NCBI RefSeq assembly: GCF_000143415.4
Contig: NW_003314268.1
Coordinates: forward strand, 201,117 to 265,116
Direction of reading: 5' to 3'
DNA: 64,000 nt
Source: Selaginella moellendorffii
Lineage: Eukaryota; Streptophyta; Lycopodiopsida; Selaginellales; Selaginellaceae
In this document: piece after piece, positions 46,493-59,393 of the stretch
Position numbering within the stretch: the stretch's first letter is position 1
Layout: every line of letters begins with the position of its first letter
Notes under the pieces: model-generated
What the model was told of the DNA's origin: nothing
The model's input: only the letters and a program-made list of their open reading frames with translations
Databases searched by the model: none
Position numbers and translations under genes: made by a program

Positions 46493-46780
46493 TTAGGTGC
46501 AGAAGCTAGCGTTGCACTTCTTGCTCATGTCCTTGATAGTGTCGATCTCCAGTGTTCCGCATTCACATCCATCGAGCTTGCCAAACAGTGAGCAACAATC
46601 AGAGCTGCCAGAAGGGGTGCTGCACGCTGCAAGTTTTGCCTGGACTCTATTTGCTTCACACAGCTTCAAAGTGGGGCTTCCACCAACATCCATGTGGCTT
46701 CCTTCGCTGCCGTCGCCATTGATGAGAGAAAAGAGAGTGAGCAGGAGCAAGAGTGGAAAAAAAAGCTTGTGAATTGCCAT
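46493..46780 (-). CDS. Secreted eight-cysteine peptide, lipid-transfer-protein-like
   Basis: 95 residues from the ATG at 46780. A clear signal peptide (about residues 1-22, KLFFPLLLLLTLFSLING) is followed by a mature domain with cysteines in the order C, C, CC, CxC, C, C (DCC and GCECG are easy to see). This is the eight-cysteine layout of nsLTP and related secreted plant proteins, though the spacing between CxC and the seventh Cys (14 residues) is shorter than in standard LTPs. Single exon. The role could be lipid binding at the cell surface or defence; not shown by sequence. Confidence 0.75.
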   Translation of the reverse strand: MAIHKLFFPLLLLLTLFSLINGDGSEGSHMDVGGSPTLKLCEANRVQAKLAACSTPSGSSDCCSLFGKLDGCECGTLEIDTIKDMSKKCNASFCT

Positions 46781-46949
46781 TTCGGGATGTCCTATCTTCC
46801 CATTGTGTTTACTTATATACTCACACTCAGAGCAAATTTGTGTGCTCACCAACCACACATGATTTTGTGAGAAAGAGCATGAATGTACCTTTAGAAGACC
46901 AGGAGACTATTAGATAGGGATAGTGTTGCTGTATTCTCTATTCTCTGGG

Positions 46950-47914
46950 ATGGCTATGGCGAAGCTGAGAATTGTGGTTCCCTTCTTGATCTTTTGGATT
47001 TTGCAATTGTTATTTCTGGTTTGTAACATAGCTAAACATGGTGGTAATACGTTCGGGAGTACTATGGAAGTCATCTCATCGTTCAATCCTCGTGTGTTTC
47101 TTTTCCATGACTTCTTAGTGAGTTTTATAATTCCTTATTTCAATTCTAATTTTCTTTTATCTATACAGCGATGACGAGTGCGACCATTTAATTGGTCTCG
47201 CATTACCACGCTTAAGACGGTCTTCAGTGATTGACGAAAAAACAGGTTTGGGCAAGGACAGCAGAAATAGAACTAGTTGGGGAGCATTCCTCAGGCGTGA
47301 TCACGACAACATAGTTTCTGGGATTGAAGATAGAATCTCAAGCATCACATTCATTCCCAAAGGTTGAGAATTCCCACAAAATCTTCTTGGACAAGAGTCA
47401 TTCAAATCTCTGTGTAGAATATGGTGAAAGTTTGCAGGTGGTGCGTTATAAAACCGGCCAAAAGTTTGAACCACACCAAGATTATTACAAGCTCACTGAG
47501 AATAACAATAATGGAGGACACCGGATTGGAACATTACTTCTTTATCTGTAAGTGTACAATTTAGACACTGAAGGATTGGTTTCAACTGACATTCTTCTGT
47601 AGGACAAACGTTGAAAATGGCGGGGAGACTGTTTTCCCGCGAGCATTAGCAAATGTCATAAATGACTATTCAACAAACACCTCCGAGTGCACTAAAAAGG
47701 GGATCGTCATCCGGCCAAGAAGAGGTGATGGTCTTCTTTTCTGGATCACCAGACCATCAGGAGAAATCGATCCATTCAGCTTTCATGGTTTGTGTTAATA
47801 TTACAAGCTCAAATATTTTTCTTTCTCTTTGTTCAAACAGGAGGCTGCCCTGTTGTCAAAGGAGAAAAATGGTTGGCAACCAAGTTTCTCCACGAGCACG
47901 AATTAAAACTCTGA
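46950..47914 (+). CDS. P4H: Prolyl 4-hydroxylase, first intron does not keep frame
   Basis: Exons: 46950-47117, 47170-47362, 47418-47547, 47603-47787, 47841-47914. It is a type II membrane enzyme of the ER/Golgi that hydroxylates prolines in cell-wall proteins using Fe(II) and 2-oxoglutarate. Seen: N-terminal membrane anchor (VVPFLIFWILQLLFLVC), substrate-region motif RTSWGAFL, iron ligands in FEPHQDYY (His, Asp) and FHGGCPV (His), and the 2-oxoglutarate lysine in GEKWLATKF. Oddity: exon 1 ends in phase 0 at the only good GT donor, but exon 2 needs two more bases to read DDECDHL in frame. So either splicing is unusual or a 2-nt lesion makes this copy non-functional. All later junctions are in frame. 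Confidence 0.8.
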
Positions 47915-47982
47915 CAAAAAACATCAAATAAAGGAACAAAAAGTGAAGGTACTTATAAAACCAGCAGCACTTTGTAGCTGAT

Positions 47983-48290
47983 TCATATTCTCGTTCTGTC
48001 AAAGACTATTGAGAAAACCTGTCCAAGCATGCTGTTCTCGAGTCTTATAGTTTGAGTGATTTTCTCCCCGCCTTTCGGTTCAAGCTGGCTATTGCTTGCA
48101 GGCTCCAGCCGGAGATGCAGGCTGCTGCCTGCAAAACAAAGTCCATATATGTCTTTCAAGTAGGATGCCAAAATCAGAGTCTGGGAGTTCTCGGAGACTT
48201 TTTGAACTCGCTCAAGAACTCGCTTTGATAACCAAGGATGGTCGGACACATAGGAGCTGCCAACACACACAAACTTGGAGTTCATACATA
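47983..48290 (-). pseudogene. Displaced fragment of AP-1 gamma-adaptin ear
   Basis: Minus-strand copy of part of the gamma-adaptin gene at 63290-63650: matching [16 protein letters not shown] and ITQTIRLENSMLGQ. It includes the tail of the intron before exon 16 (ccaagtttgtgtgtgttggcag), so it came from genomic DNA, not from a spliced mRNA. Intron 16 and parts of exons 16 and 17 are lost. Confidence 0.8.
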
Positions 48291-48430
48291 CATAATCAAA
48301 ACAGCAGTTGATTAGTTACCACCTCACAAGAAAAAAAAAAGAATTTCCTTGGATTTGGATGCATCGTTCCACTTTATGGAGGGTAATAAGAGGTAAGACA
48401 TTAGCTTGCTGTAAGTTTCTTCCCCCACTA

Positions 48431-48660
48431 TCACAGCCCGGAGCACCAGGGATTAGAGGAACAGGGTAGCAACCGGAAGAACAGGTTGAGGGCCTGGAGT
48501 AACGAGAAGAAGAACAACTTGAGGGCGATCAAGGGCTGGAAGAAGGACTGGAAGCTGATGGAGCAGAGGTTGAAGACCGGAGGAACAAGAAGAAGAACAC
48601 CTCGAGGGAGATCAAAGGCAGACTGGAAGCTGATGGAGCAGAGGTTCATGGCGAGGGCGT
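48431..48660. repeat. Imperfect repeat, purine-rich
   Basis: Recurrent units such as gaagctgatggagcagaggtt (48550 and 48628) and ggaacaagaagaagaaca-like blocks (48480, 48505, 48582). Between the adaptin fragment and the LRR fragment. Confidence 0.5.
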
Positions 48661-48699
48661 GTTGACATCGTCAAAAGACACGAGTGGAGTATGTTCTGA

Positions 48700-48995
48700 T
48701 GTTATCATTGTGCGAGAAGACAAATATAGGCTTGGAGAGACGTGGAAAGAGAAGATCGATTCAATTTTCTGGGCAGAAGTTGCAGGGAAAATCCAGAGAC
48801 ATCCAGGATGGAGCCTGAGATGGAATTCTCGGATAGATCCAGCGTCTCCAGCGCCGCGAGCTTGGCCAGGGAATCGGGGAGCTGGACCACTTTTGCGTGT
48901 TTCAGCTGGAGTAGGAAAATTTGAAGACTTATCTTATTCCCGGTGGCCAATTGTAGTGCAATCTGGGATAAAATAAACGCGCTAGAAGACGACAT
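48700..48995 (-). pseudogene. Leucine-rich-repeat gene fragment
   Basis: Minus-strand frame reads VVQLPDSLAKLAALETLDLS then ENSISGSI, a clear plant LRR, flanked by unrelated sequence. About one repeat survives; likely a displaced piece of a receptor-like protein gene. Confidence 0.6.
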
Positions 48996-49550
48996 TGTCC
49001 AGGCACATTCGAGGACTATATGTGTTTAAAATACGAGGATGGAACATTTGCTATCACTATCAACCTTTGCTAGGCTTTCAAGCAAAGTTTTTCCAAGTAC
49101 TTAACGACACGTTTGCGCCTCTGTGATAATCCATTGTGAGTCTCTGCAGTCCTCTTACCCTTGTCATAACAACTTCTCACACCTAAACCAGATCACAGTG
49201 CTGCGATAGGAAAGAGCAAAGACCAAGCAAATTTTCCTTCTGAGGATGCTTCTCCATAAACCTCGCTTGTGTTGGTCGTGTTCCAACCACGTTGGTCTCC
49301 AAGAGTCAAAGAAGCAATGGAAAAAAACGCGTTAGATGCTCGAAACGAAGAACAAAGGAAGACCAAGCAAAGAAAACAACCGGAGGGAATTCTCTTGTGT
49401 GTTCCAAGTATTGCTTCTTGGTCTTTGACATGGTATTGGGAGCTCATGTTCTGTCTTTCCTTTGTTTTTTTTATTTACCATGAACACAATCACTAAAATA
49501 TTTTATGGTTTCCTTTTCTATCAAGAAAAAAATAAACTTTTGCCACCATA
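48996..49550. other. Non-genic stretch with one unassigned frame
   Basis: A minus-strand frame (49193-49447) contains LTLGDQRGWNTTNTSEVYGE then a hydrophobic end. No family recognised. Base composition falls sharply after about 49480. Confidence 0.3.
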
Positions 49551-49569
49551 GGTCTTGCCATTGTTTCTT

Positions 49570-52100
49570 CAATTCTTATCACACAGTATATCCAAATTGG
49601 CCACCTCTACACCAAGGTGATTAGCTTGAAATGGAATGAGGATGAGAAGTTTGATAAATTCATTGAAGATATGAAGAGTCTCTACCAGTAAATTGGGAGC
49701 TAACAACAAAATACTAGTTCCACTTTTTGAGAGCATTACTAAATCCTTTCTTTCTCTTCGCAGCAACTTGATGTAAGTGGATAAACTAGAGCTTAGATGA
49801 GTTATATCTACTGTCAAGGAAGAAATTGTGATGAGAAAAGACTTAAACTCCAAAGAGTTAGCATTGAACTCTGAAGGCTCCAAGGAAAAAACCTCCAAAC
49901 AAAAAGGCAAAATGCGAGGAGATTCTTCTAAATACAAAAATAAAAAGGATGCCAGCAATGATAAGAAGAGTCAAGTTTGTGAATATTGCCAAAAAAGGCT
50001 CTCACACTACCTCTAAATGTAGGAAAAAATGAGAAATCTTGAGAAATAAGCAAATCTTTTAAATCTACTATAAATTATAGGAAGCTGATTGAAGAAGCAA
50101 ATGTAGCCATAACAATTACCCTTCAATATGCTTACCTCTCCTCAGAAATCCCTGAGAATTCAGCTTATTTTCTATTAGATTCTCTCACTTTACATGACAT
50201 ATTATTCACTACAAATCTTATCCTGGAGAACATGCTGTACAACTTAGGTATAATAGTGAGACTAAGGTTGTTGGCATTGGTGACATTCCAGTCCCAACCA
50301 CAAAGTCCTCACCTGAGTCATGCATGCTCCTAGTTTATGTAGAAACTTGATCTATGTTGCATATGTGGCAGATATGGGTAACAAACCCATCTTTGATTTT
50401 AACTCTTGTGTTATTATCAATGCTTTTATTAGTGTAATCATAGCAACAACTCCAAGAGAAGGTAATCTTTATTACTTGGAGAATGAGTAGTCTACAAACA
50501 TTGCTCTTACCACTGGTATAGCATTTAAGAGTTTGCCATTTAAGTCTTAAGAGTTTAAGAACTCTAGATGGTGACAGGCTTAACTTTTTATACTTCTTCT
50601 TCTTTATCAGCTTGTGAAGCTTGTGCTTTAGGGAAGTAGCATAGAAAATCTTTTACCTTGATTGGCTCAAACTCCTTAGAGTTTGTTCACAAAAATGTTT
50701 GTGCATTAGTTAAAAATACATCCTTTTTTGGTTCTAAATATTTCTTAACATTCATCAATGATGGTAGTAGCAAGACATGGGTATACTTTCTAGCTCATAA
50801 GTTTGATAAGATAAAATATTTTTCTTGAATGGAAAGTTGAGAAACTGAACATAAAATCAAAATACTGCATTTAGATAATGGTGGTGAATTTATAAGCAAA
50901 GCTTTCAACCAATTTTATGTTAAAAGTGGCATTCAACAACAACTCACTAAACCATGTATATCTTAATATAATGGTGTCACAAAAAAGGAGGAATCAATCT
51001 ATCCTTAATCTTGCCAAATGCTTTATAGCTTAAGCAAATGCTTCATAAAGGCTGAATGTGCTATATATTTACTCAATTGCACGTTTACATTTGCTGTGAA
51101 TAACATAACACCAAAGGAGGCCTTTATTAGTTTCCAATCTTTGCATGGATCACCTCAAAATATTTGAATATGTGGCATTCATGCATATTTCAAAGAAGTT
51201 AAGATCAAAGTTTGATCTCAATAGCAAATGTTTAATATCTATGGGCTACTTTAACATTAGTCATGCTTATCAACTATTAAATCCTACCATTAGCAAAGCT
51301 TTTGGCTTAATTTATCAAGACATTATATTTCACAAGGATGTTGTTTTTTTAAACTTCTTTTGATACAAATTTCTTTAAAAAAATAATATTATAGTTTATG
51401 ATTGGCTTTAACACTTATTACTACCTTAGATTTAGGAGGAGTACCCTCTTCCTCCTCGCCATTTTAGGAGGAGGTGAATTATCACAATCTAATATGACAC
51501 CTTAGCAAAAATTTACACTTGAAGAGGATATCCTTGGTCATTAAAAAATCATCTTGAAAAGTATAAGAATCTAACTACTTCACTGGTATATTGGAATTTT
51601 ATGACTTAACATGCACTATTAAACCATCTTCTTTTATAAATAGCCTTATTACTATTCATTGCAATAGTTCAGAAAATTCAGTCTATTTTATTTAGAAAGA
51701 TGTCTTTGAAGAATCTGAGGTTACACAATTTTTGGTTCACATTGGGTATATAAAACTAAACTCACTGCTAATGAGACATTGAATTGCTATAAAACTCTTT
51801 TAGTAAGCATAAGGGTTTTTCCCAAAAATATGGCATGGATTATTTTGATACATATTCTTCAGTAATCAAGATGATTAAATTTGTATTCTATTAACATTTG
51901 CTACTCACTTTGATCTTGAAGTACATTACATAAATATCCAAACAACATTCTTTAATGTTGATTTGGAGGAGGATGTTTATTTTTACCAACCCCCTAGTTA
52001 TATTTAACCATTAAAAGAGCATAAAGTATGAAAGTTAAATAAAACAAACCTTAAACAAAATTTAGAGCTTGGTTTCATCATATTGACTCTTTCAAATAAC
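49570..52100 (+). mobile_element. Eroded Ty1/copia retrotransposon
   Basis: Plus-strand domains in the right order, broken by many stops and indels: gag with a CCHC knuckle (49974-50020, CEYC then GSHTTSKC after a one-base slip), integrase core (50730-51120; KTWVYFLAHKFDKIK, LHLDNGGEFISKAF, GIQQQLTKPC), the post-integrase region (51145-51363; KKLRSKFDLNSKCL, IIFHKDVVF) and the start of reverse transcriptase (51890-52060; HFDLEVHYINIQTTF, VDLEEDVYFYQPPSY). No LTRs found. Confidence 0.85.
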
Positions 52101-52399
52101 AAGGTTTTAGAGTTTTTAATGTAGACTTTAATGTTTATCTAAAATCTTACAACTCCTAAATACTCATTGTTAATAATTCTTTATTAAATATTATTTCATT
52201 GGCTTATTTACAACAGCCACATTTCCAATTGAGGATTTGGGGCATATATGGTATTGCTTTGGTTTGGGAGATCTCTATATTTCTTATGATAGATCTCCAA
52301 GCCAAAGCAATACCACCCATAAATTTTCAATTATTCTCAAACTAACTTTTCTATATTTCTCAAATTTTTTTTTAAAATGATATTCTAGAGAAATTTAGT

Positions 52400-53420
52400 T
52401 TGGTTGATTATCATTCTATTGTTGTACATATGCAACTAAGCACCATTCTCTCTAAAATAGATTGTCTCTCTAGACTTATTTTCTTCACGGCTAGGTGGAT
52501 AATTTTAAAAATTACCTTTAAACGGATAATCCTGATGGTTATCTTGCTTTTCAACACGTGGGTATTCACGTTTGGCACTTCAATTATCATTGTAATTGTT
52601 TCTCCTACGAAAATTTTTATTGTCAAATGAATAACTTTGTATACATATTATTTTATTAACTCGGGCTGCTTTTAACTTCTTAATTGTTCAAAACAAGGTT
52701 CTACACTCTTTAGCTAAATGCCTTTCTATTTCACAAAATTAGCACTTGATCAATTAGAGTTTAGATTTTTTTTTATGGCCTTTATTTTTGTATTTGGTAA
52801 ACCAAATCCCTTGTTTAAGATTGGTTTGTAATTTGAGGCTTCTTAAATAATTAATTTCTTTATCTATAGGAGTTGTCTTTTTGTCTGACTTCACTATATC
52901 TATTATATCATATTATTTTATGAAATTCTAGTAAGCAATCTTGGCTTTTTTCAAGTCATTGAAATCTATGTGAGCTCTTTTATTGCATGTTCACAATAAG
53001 TTTTCTTAAAGCCTTATATATATAAAAGCAGATAGATTTTTTCTGACACTAAATCTTTATAATGTTTATAATGTTTGTTGAATTAAGTTGTATATTCCTC
53101 AATTGTCTAAAACTTTCTTTAATGAAGCTTTTGTAACTCATTGTAATTTTTTTTCTTGGGTTTGTTTTCATGGAGAAAGCTTTAAAAAAGAAATTTTATC
53201 TACTCATCATATGTGCCAAACTTTTTGACATCATTATTATAGTATTAGTCCTTGGCTTTATTTTTGAGTATATAGGAGAAAAGATTCTTTTCTTGCCCAT
53301 CTGCTTAATTAAGTTTAATTGTTTCTATGTATTGCTCAATATATAATTGTGGGTCTTTTCCTTTAATTTTAGAAAAGGATGGATATACAATGATAGTGCC
53401 TATTGTTGTTTTTGCAATTG
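52400..53420 (-). mobile_element. Second eroded retroelement gag on the minus strand
   Basis: A CCHC zinc knuckle is readable at about 52690-52750 on the minus strand (C-stop-F-C, EIER, H, LAKE, C), with an Arg/Asn/Tyr-rich stretch downstream (52410-52630) and decayed gag-like sequence upstream. Opposite in orientation to the copia relic, so a separate insertion. Confidence 0.5.
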
Positions 53421-56400
53421 CTATTGTGTTCATTACAATTTGATAGAAAATGCTTTATTTTGCAACTAGTATAGGCAAAACAAGTGTTTGGTTCGTAGAA
53501 AAACTTAGATCACTGTTAAAGAGTAAGGGTTGTAAATTTAGCTTTTTTTCCTCTACTTTAGTTATTTTATGTTTCACTATTTTTAGTGGAAGTAAAGGCA
53601 TTTTCTATGTGCTGATACTACCAAGAAGGAGTAGCATATGGATTCATGTATTTTGGATGACCATAAAAGTTGTATTGAGATTTTTGATCTCTTCTTTACT
53701 GAGGTGTACTTAATGTGCTTTTAGCTCACTTTTTTTCAAACTTTTCTCTAACTTGATTAAGCAATGATTTAGTTTATTCTAAAGGGAAGTTAAGATCACA
53801 GATATCATGAGTAAATGCTCTATAATCTCATTTTAGATCTTGTCTTTTCAGACTGCCTTTTACTCATTAAATTGTGAGGGAAATATTGTATATTTATTAC
53901 CTTATTTAATATAGACAGTGACAATTTTATGTATAGGGACTATGCCTTCTAAAACTTTATACGTAAGATTAATTGTTAGTCTATACCTATATATATTTTG
54001 AGGTTTGTTGGCATTATTATTATGGTAAGTGTAGTTATTATGCCTCATTTGTATAATGAGTGGTATAAAGTTTTGGTATACAACATATTCCTTTTGTAAA
54101 TTGGCCTATCAATCACTCTTAGGAGCAAATATTTACTTTCCTAATCAATTTTGAAATGGGAATGGTTTTCTTTTAGAGGCTAAATATTTAGGACATTTTT
54201 TATATGAAAGTCTCAGAAATTTCTTGAGTAAAAAATGTTATTTTTTACAACATTTCTATTTTACTTATATGTGGTCTATTTTAAAAGATTTTTACTCCAC
54301 AAAATTTTGTTGCATATCAATCTAGATTTGGGAAATATCCAACATTTATTAATTCAATTATCAATAAGTGTATTTTTACCTATAAGTATCCAAGTTTTAT
54401 TGTGAAATGTTAAAGTTCCTACAATAGCTTTCTTACCTAAGATTGCATAAAATTTTAATAATTATTTAATAGGTAAAATTTTATAAATCTTTGGTAGGTT
54501 ATAATACTTAAGATTTGGGTCTAGCTCGAATAAGTAAATTAGAAAAATTTTAGCATTATTTTTTCTTTTTGTATAGGTAACTTCACAACTTATACTATGT
54601 ATCTACAAAGTAATTTAGGTGTATTATTACACCTTTGATAATATTAAAAACATCAGGAGTTAGATTTCTGTATACCTTAAACAAAATATTGTCAAGTATT
54701 TCACTCAGTAATTTGTTGGAGCTATTTAAACAATTTTATTAAATTTAGGCCTATTATCAGAAAATATATATTTTTTATAGACCCAAATAGAAGTTTATTG
54801 ATCCCCACTCTATGTGGCTAAGCAAAAGTATAATAAAGAAAAAATTAAACTATCTTATATGCCTAATAGTCAACATTACCCTTACAACTGTGGAATTAAA
54901 AAGGTGGCTTATTGCTCTTGGCAAATTTTAAATAAACTTTTTTTAAATGGATCAATTTTAGGGATTAATTTGAATAGGGCATGGAAACTATTCTTTGAAA
55001 TTGCCCTATAGAATTAACACAAAAGTTAAATTGTTTAGCACATGATAACTTATTCTAGATCAATTTTACTTATGGAATGATGCTAAGTAGTTTTTCAAAC
55101 ATGTGATAGCTAATTTATGGGAGACTTTGCTTCAGATTTAAATAAAAATTACTTTTCAAGACAAATTTCTTTCTAGCCTCTTTGCTAGCAAGCGGTAGTG
55201 GTCAATACAGATATTTGATCATGCTTATATAACAAATTCTTAAGCTTTGTAATGTATTTCAAAAATTTTGGGAGTGTTTTAAGTTGTTTCACCTTTTTAA
55301 ACAAAAACCTTTTTTAATATCTTTAAGCTTGTTTTAGTTCTTTAGATATTAAAGTGACAATAGCAGTGTTTCCAAGATTGATGCTTATGCCTAGCAGCAA
55401 GCTCTATGCTCTCTATTCCGCATTTATAGCATGAAACCTCTTAACTACTTTGTCTAGCAAAATCTTAATTAACATATGGGATGATCTGTGCATTCTAAAC
55501 GTAGTCAAAAATTGAGCTATAACTTTTATTGAAATAATTATATAGTTTTGCTTATATGAAAAATATTTACTAAATAGAAACTCTCTCATGTGAGGTATAT
55601 ACACTTATGGATCACATTTCACAAAAAGTAGTTCATTCTTTATAAAGGGTGTTTCACACATAGAGTAATGAGTATTTCCCTTAACAATTGAGTGTTACTC
55701 AATTGGTCTAAAGGATGGATTTTCACACCTATTCACTTGTATATTTGCTCTTTATTTATACATCACTTTAAAAGATATGGAGTGCATTTCATGTGATTGC
55801 CCTTGATTCTTCTCTATGGGGTTAGATATAAGTATTCTTAAAATTTATAGGAAAGTAACACTTTTCACACTGAGCAGTGTTTATAAGCTCTCTATGTATA
55901 ATAAATGAGCTTTGATTAATTCGCCTAGATGTAACGTAAAGTAGTTTAAATAGTTAAAGTGGTTTGTGATAATTGTTTTTGAATTTTTGACTTATGAATC
56001 TTGTTCAAGTCTCATAGGCTTTTACAATATGTGTAAAACATTTAAACTCGGGACAAGTCTACTTTTAAACTATGTCTGAGTAGTTATCCAAATTAAAAGA
56101 CCTTAGATTAAAGCTTTGAGACAATACAATATTGTAGTTGTGATTTTGCCTCTATTAAAGGCTCGTAAGATTTAAGTGAATAATTTATTAATTTATTTCT
56201 CACTAAAGCCAGCTATAACTTGTTTTAAGCTAGAGTAAAAAATAAGAGTTATAGGTGCCTAATTTTCTTATTTGTGGATACCTAGGAAAATTGTAATACA
56301 TTATTGAAAAATATATTCTCTAAAAACCCTTGGATTTTTCTCAAGAAATTGTTGATGAAACAATTTGAGTTTCTTGGCAATATATGCCAAACTCTAATTT

Positions 56401-59260
56401 CAAACTTGTTATATACTCTATAGTTTATATGACGATTGAAGAACTATCCTTTTTATGTTGTCTAGGCATTAAGCCACTATAATCACAAAAAAAGTTCTTT
56501 CGTTCAATGTTGTTTGGGCTTAAAGCTTTTATAATCATTGAAAAGATTTACATGTGATTCCTAGTGTTAAGCATGTTTGAAATTTATAAATGATTTTCTC
56601 CTAGCTATTTTTCAAGCTAAAGAGTGACGACTTATCCCACAATGGTCGTAAAAAATGAGTAAAGCTTTTTCTATCTATACTCACATTCTTGCCTCTACCT
56701 ACAAAATAGTGATAAATAAACAAAAACAAGAACGTAGGGAAAAGGAGAGAAAATGAATGTAAAGAGAATAGAAGAGGATTTAGCCTCAAACTTCAAAGGC
56801 ATGAATAAAGATAAATATATATGACTCTTTTAACTCTATTTTGCACAAACAATCATAAGCGGGTGAAAAGATGATTAATTTAAAATGCAAATGCATACAA
56901 TAGTGAGTGGGGGTTGTTTTCTAGCATGTTTATTTATATATTATGTGATTTTATAATTATTCCTAACTACTTCACATTTATCTATGACTAGCGTTGCCTA
57001 GGTTGAATCTTTGTTTTTTGGATGCTTAAGCTTAAGTGTAACTCTATTTCACCTAAGTTTTCTTCTTTTGCTCTGTCTGGGAAAATACACAAGATAAAAT
57101 ATTTACCTTTTCATCAAGCATTTAGCAATGGATTTAGTTCTCAAAACATCAAATTGCATTTGCTAGCATATCCAGACAATGACAAGCTTGTAATATATGC
57201 CATGTTCTGACTTAATCAACCTTGATAGTCAACACCAACTTGGTTGCACAAACTATTAATCACTAGGTAGTAAAATTGAGCTAATTTTATATATTATCTT
57301 ATATACAAAATATTTTTAAAATGAATCTCAATAATCTCTTGCTAGAGAATAAAACCTATATTCCAAAGTCATGGATGGAAAGGGCCTTTAAGACATGGTT
57401 GCAAGGCATTAAGCATTCTATGACTGATACTCTCATAAAGTGAACACTAAGAAAAAAAATTAGCATTGAATTATACTAGCCCCTTGAACAGAAGCATAAG
57501 AAGATCCTTATTGTATATCAAGCAAGTGGCCACTAATTGTATGCTGTAATTGAGGAATGCCTTGTCCCCTCCCTTGGGAGAAATGGCTTTACCAGTGAAG
57601 GTGGAAATAGTGACACATGCATATATTAGTGTTTAGCATTCATATATAATGATTAACAATTTCACTTCCCACAAGATGGCATGAGTGCACTTGAATGACT
57701 CCAAAGACAAAAAGGTGGTAGTGTTCCTTTAAAAGTTACACAATATCACACACAATTTTAAACCTTTACTCCAAAACAAAAAAAAATTAAGAAAGCTCTA
57801 AAGTGAAAAAAGAGAAATAATATTAAATTTCTGAACACATAGCACTAAAATTCATGAAACATGACTCTTTGGAAAACAATTAACCTACTCTAACTCTTGG
57901 GAAAATAAATTTCAAAAAAACAAAAGTGGAAAAGAAGCAAGAAAGCTTCAAACTCTTTGTAGATAGCACAAAAAAAGAAATAATATGAGATTTCTTGAGT
58001 GCCATAGACACCCTTTTTGTGGTTCTTGTGGGCGATTAGGGAAATATTTCTACTTAAAGTGGCACAATGCAAAAGATAGGATTAAAAAGAAGTTTCCTTC
58101 AAATTCTTTTTAAAAATGAAGAAAAAGGAAAATTACAGGACAAAGAAAAAGAATTACTTACAATTGAAAAACGAGAAGATCTTGCAATAAAATAAACCAA
58201 ATCAAGCAAGAAAGAGTTTGTTGGAAATCTTAGAAGTAGATATATAAAACACCATAACTATCCAAGAAAATGGAGTTTTGTAAATTATGTAAACTACTAC
58301 CAAACATGGTTCTATTATTGTGTGTTTCAAACCTCCTTGCATGTCATAATTCTTGTGTCAAATCTACAAATTTATGATGCTAAAGGATAGAGAAAGATAA
58401 GAGCTACAAGTCTATTTAATCAATTTGCCAAAAAAAAAGAAACTAGAGCACAAAAAAAAAAAGATTTTTTAGCCATGAATCCTAAAACCCAAAAAAAAAA
58501 CTAAGAGAAGTTAAGGAATTTGTGAAAATAGTAGTGAATCCTGTATTCAAAAGAATCCATCTAACTGCCAAAATGCTCTTAAACATAGAGAGAACAAGAA
58601 TTATACTCAAATTCTTCATAACTTTCAAAAACAAAAAACAAAATGAATGGAAATAGGATAGATTGTTTGAGAACCCATCCCATGGTGCATCTTTTGCTCT
58701 GAAATGCACTCCAAAGTCAGAAAAAACAAATATATACCTTTGTATAGAATATCCTCTCATGCTCAAGAAATATTCTCATAGAGGGAATATTTGAAGGATC
58801 TCAATGGATTCAAAATAACTAAAGTCAATTTAACCCTTCAAACTCAAACTATTTTATAAGAATAGAATGGTTTTCAGGGCATAATAGATTAGTCATTGGA
58901 AAATCCTAATAAAATTTGTGGTAAATTCTATATCCAATAGAAAGAATGATTTTAAGTTAAATCCTCAAAACTTAATGAACTTTATCATATTTAGAACTTT
59001 GCATAGATCTCAATAGAATATATAAGCATTTAACAACATATCCCTAACACTATTTTTTAATTATTTTCAAGATCCAATATGAAATTAAAATACTAACAAG
59101 AAAAAAAAATCAAGCTCTAAAGAATTTTTTTGGTCAATTGACATAAGAATGTCAATTCCACTAGTATAAATATTAATGCCTTAATTACACACCTTTTCCA
59201 TCCCAGAGTGCATAAGTTATAACAAGTAAATGTTACAACCTTTTTCATGGATCGAACACG
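53420..59260. other. AT-rich desert without recognisable genes
   Basis: Nearly 6 kb of strongly AT-rich sequence with short open frames only, no domain I can recognise, no clear terminal repeats and no tRNA or rRNA. It ends abruptly near 59.24 kb. Probably decayed retroelement DNA. Confidence 0.6.
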
Positions 59261-59393
59261 GGTGGTAGTAGAGGAGAGGATTCCCCGATTTGCGTGAAAG
59301 TTTCAGCTGGTGGCAAAATCCCTCTCGCAACGCAGAAGACAATTAGGGACGTTTGCTACCTAGGGCTTGTTTGCCCTGGAACAGGGGAGCTCC

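Noticed and set aside
49193-49447. Small minus-strand frame as a secreted protein gene
   Set aside because: The hydrophobic part is internal and the C-terminal part matches no family; it is surrounded by gene fragments.
53420-59240. Organelle DNA insert as the source of the AT-rich region
   Set aside because: No plastid or mitochondrial gene, rRNA or tRNA could be recognised, and retroelement domains are present next to it.
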